From positions 1-5,480 of the forward strand of contig CAYLLY010000139.1 in NCBI GenBank assembly GCA_964384595.1: a DNA stretch of 5,480 nucleotides, read 5' to 3'. This document shows positions 4,777-5,480 of this stretch, piece by piece (within the stretch, counting starts at the first letter, position 1; the number at the start of each line of letters is the position of its first letter). The position numbers and the translations under genes are program-made. Below the pieces are notes generated by a model, which worked only from the letters and a program-made list of their open reading frames with translations, did no database searches and was not told the origin of the DNA. The stretch comes from SCTG01 sp964384595 (GTDB lineage Bacteria > Nitrospirota > Nitrospiria > Nitrospirales > NS-4).

Positions 4777-5480
4777 ATGAAAAAAATGAGATTTTTATTG
4801 TGCCTGATGATCGGCATGGTCTTTCTGCTCGGTGCAGCCGGATTCGCTCAGCAACCAGAATCAGCGCATGAGCCGGTTTCACACCAGCACGGCGCTCCGG
4901 CTGTCGCCGGCCAGTGGGACGGGTCGCCGGAGGGCAAGGCCTTTTCCGAGTTCAACCACCATCTGGCTGGGGTGTTTGTGCTGCTGATCGGGCTCAGCGA
5001 ACTGCGGGGCGCGCTGGGCGTCTCGATGCTGGCCTGGTCCCGCTTCCTTCTGCCGCTCGCGATGCTGGGCGCCGGAGGTTTTCTGATGATCTGGAGCGAT
5101 CACGACGCCTGGCCGATCGGGTCGCAGAGTTTCGCCCAGACCTTCTTGAGCGACGACTATGAGACCGTGCAGCACAAGGCGTACGCGATTCTATTGTTGG
5201 CGGTGGGCACCATCGAGTTCCTGAGGCGGATGGACAAGGTCACGCGCATAGCCTGGGGCATGCCGCTTCCGGTGTTTGCCCTGATCGGGGGCGCGATGTT
5301 GTTTCTGCACAGCCACGGCACGCACCCCTCGGCACAGATGATTGCGTTCCATCATTCGGTGATGGGGACGATGGCCGTCCTGGCCGGCCTGTGCAAGATC
5401 ACCGCAGGAACAAAACCGCAAGTCGGACGTTCCCCCTGGGGCCTCGCCTGGTCCGCCCTCGTCCTCCTGATCGGCGTCGA
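4777..5480 (+). CDS. His-rich multi-pass membrane protein with signal peptide, C-terminus cut by window edge
   Basis: The frame is open from the ATG at 4777 to the window edge, 234 complete codons, with no stop seen. It starts with a textbook signal peptide: MKKMR, a hydrophobic core at 6-21, and probable cleavage after GFA (residue 24). A His-containing linker follows (H31, H36, H38). Membrane segments are likely at about 63-76, 89-106, 136-149, 161-178, 189-205 and from 221 on. Histidines cluster at helix ends: FNHHLAG (59-65), SDHDAW (107-112), VQHK (131-134), FLHSHGTH (176-183) and FHH (191-193). This arrangement suggests metal or heme binding in or near the membrane, perhaps copper handling, but I cannot name the family with confidence. 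It lies 17 nt after the Ig/HAD-like gene and probably shares its transcript. Hydrophobic pattern and signal peptide make the gene itself convincing. Confidence 0.82.
   Translation, partial: MKKMRFLLCLMIGMVFLLGAAGFAQQPESAHEPVSHQHGAPAVAGQWDGSPEGKAFSEFNHHLAGVFVLLIGLSELRGALGVSMLAWSRFLLPLAMLGAGGFLMIWSDHDAWPIGSQSFAQTFLSDDYETVQHKAYAILLLAVGTIEFLRRMDKVTRIAWGMPLPVFALIGGAMLFLHSHGTHPSAQMIAFHHSVMGTMAVLAGLCKITAGTKPQVGRSPWGLAWSALVLLIGV

Noticed and set aside
4879..5421. Short open frames on both strands within the last gene
   Set aside because: They lie inside the frame with a signal peptide and regular membrane helices and show no features of their own.

Overview
The window is high-GC bacterial DNA, densely packed with genes. 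It looks chromosomal, with no mobile-element genes, tRNA, rRNA or CRISPR array. The gene content, the GC-biased codon use and the leucine-dehydrogenase/small-membrane-protein neighbourhood would fit a Nitrospira-like bacterium (phylum Nitrospirota). That placement is an impression from the proteins, not a proven assignment.

Left half (1-2458, minus strand): a compact isoprenoid/envelope-lipid operon transcribed right to left, uppS -> cdsA -> dxr. uppS makes undecaprenyl diphosphate, cdsA makes CDP-diacylglycerol and dxr commits carbon to the MEP isoprenoid pathway. dxr runs off the left edge with 277 codons visible. uppS and cdsA share one base (TAGTG), and cdsA and dxr are 4 bp apart, so the three are surely co-transcribed.

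Centre (2459-2607): a divergent control region. The minus strand carries TTGACA-17-TAGACT ending 6 nt before the uppS ATG, with no Shine-Dalgarno, which predicts a leaderless uppS mRNA. The plus strand carries TTGCCC-17-TATACT for the dehydrogenase. Two overlapping, mutually exclusive inverted repeats lie around and between the two -35 boxes.

Right half (2608-5480, plus strand): a leucine-dehydrogenase-family NAD-dependent amino acid dehydrogenase with a basic C-terminal tail encoded partly by a perfect 18-bp GC palindrome; a 77-residue three-helix membrane protein; a 261-residue protein that looks like an Ig-like domain fused to a degenerate HAD-like (LNS2/App1-type) domain lacking the catalytic aspartates; and a secreted or inner-membrane His-rich multi-pass protein that is still open at the right edge. 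The last three are tightly spaced (a 14-nt overlap, then a 17-nt gap) and probably co-transcribed. Their joint function is unknown.

The least explained parts are the Ig/degenerate-HAD protein, the His-rich membrane protein and the architecture of the divergent promoter region. I see no strong evidence for a wholly new defence or mobile system.
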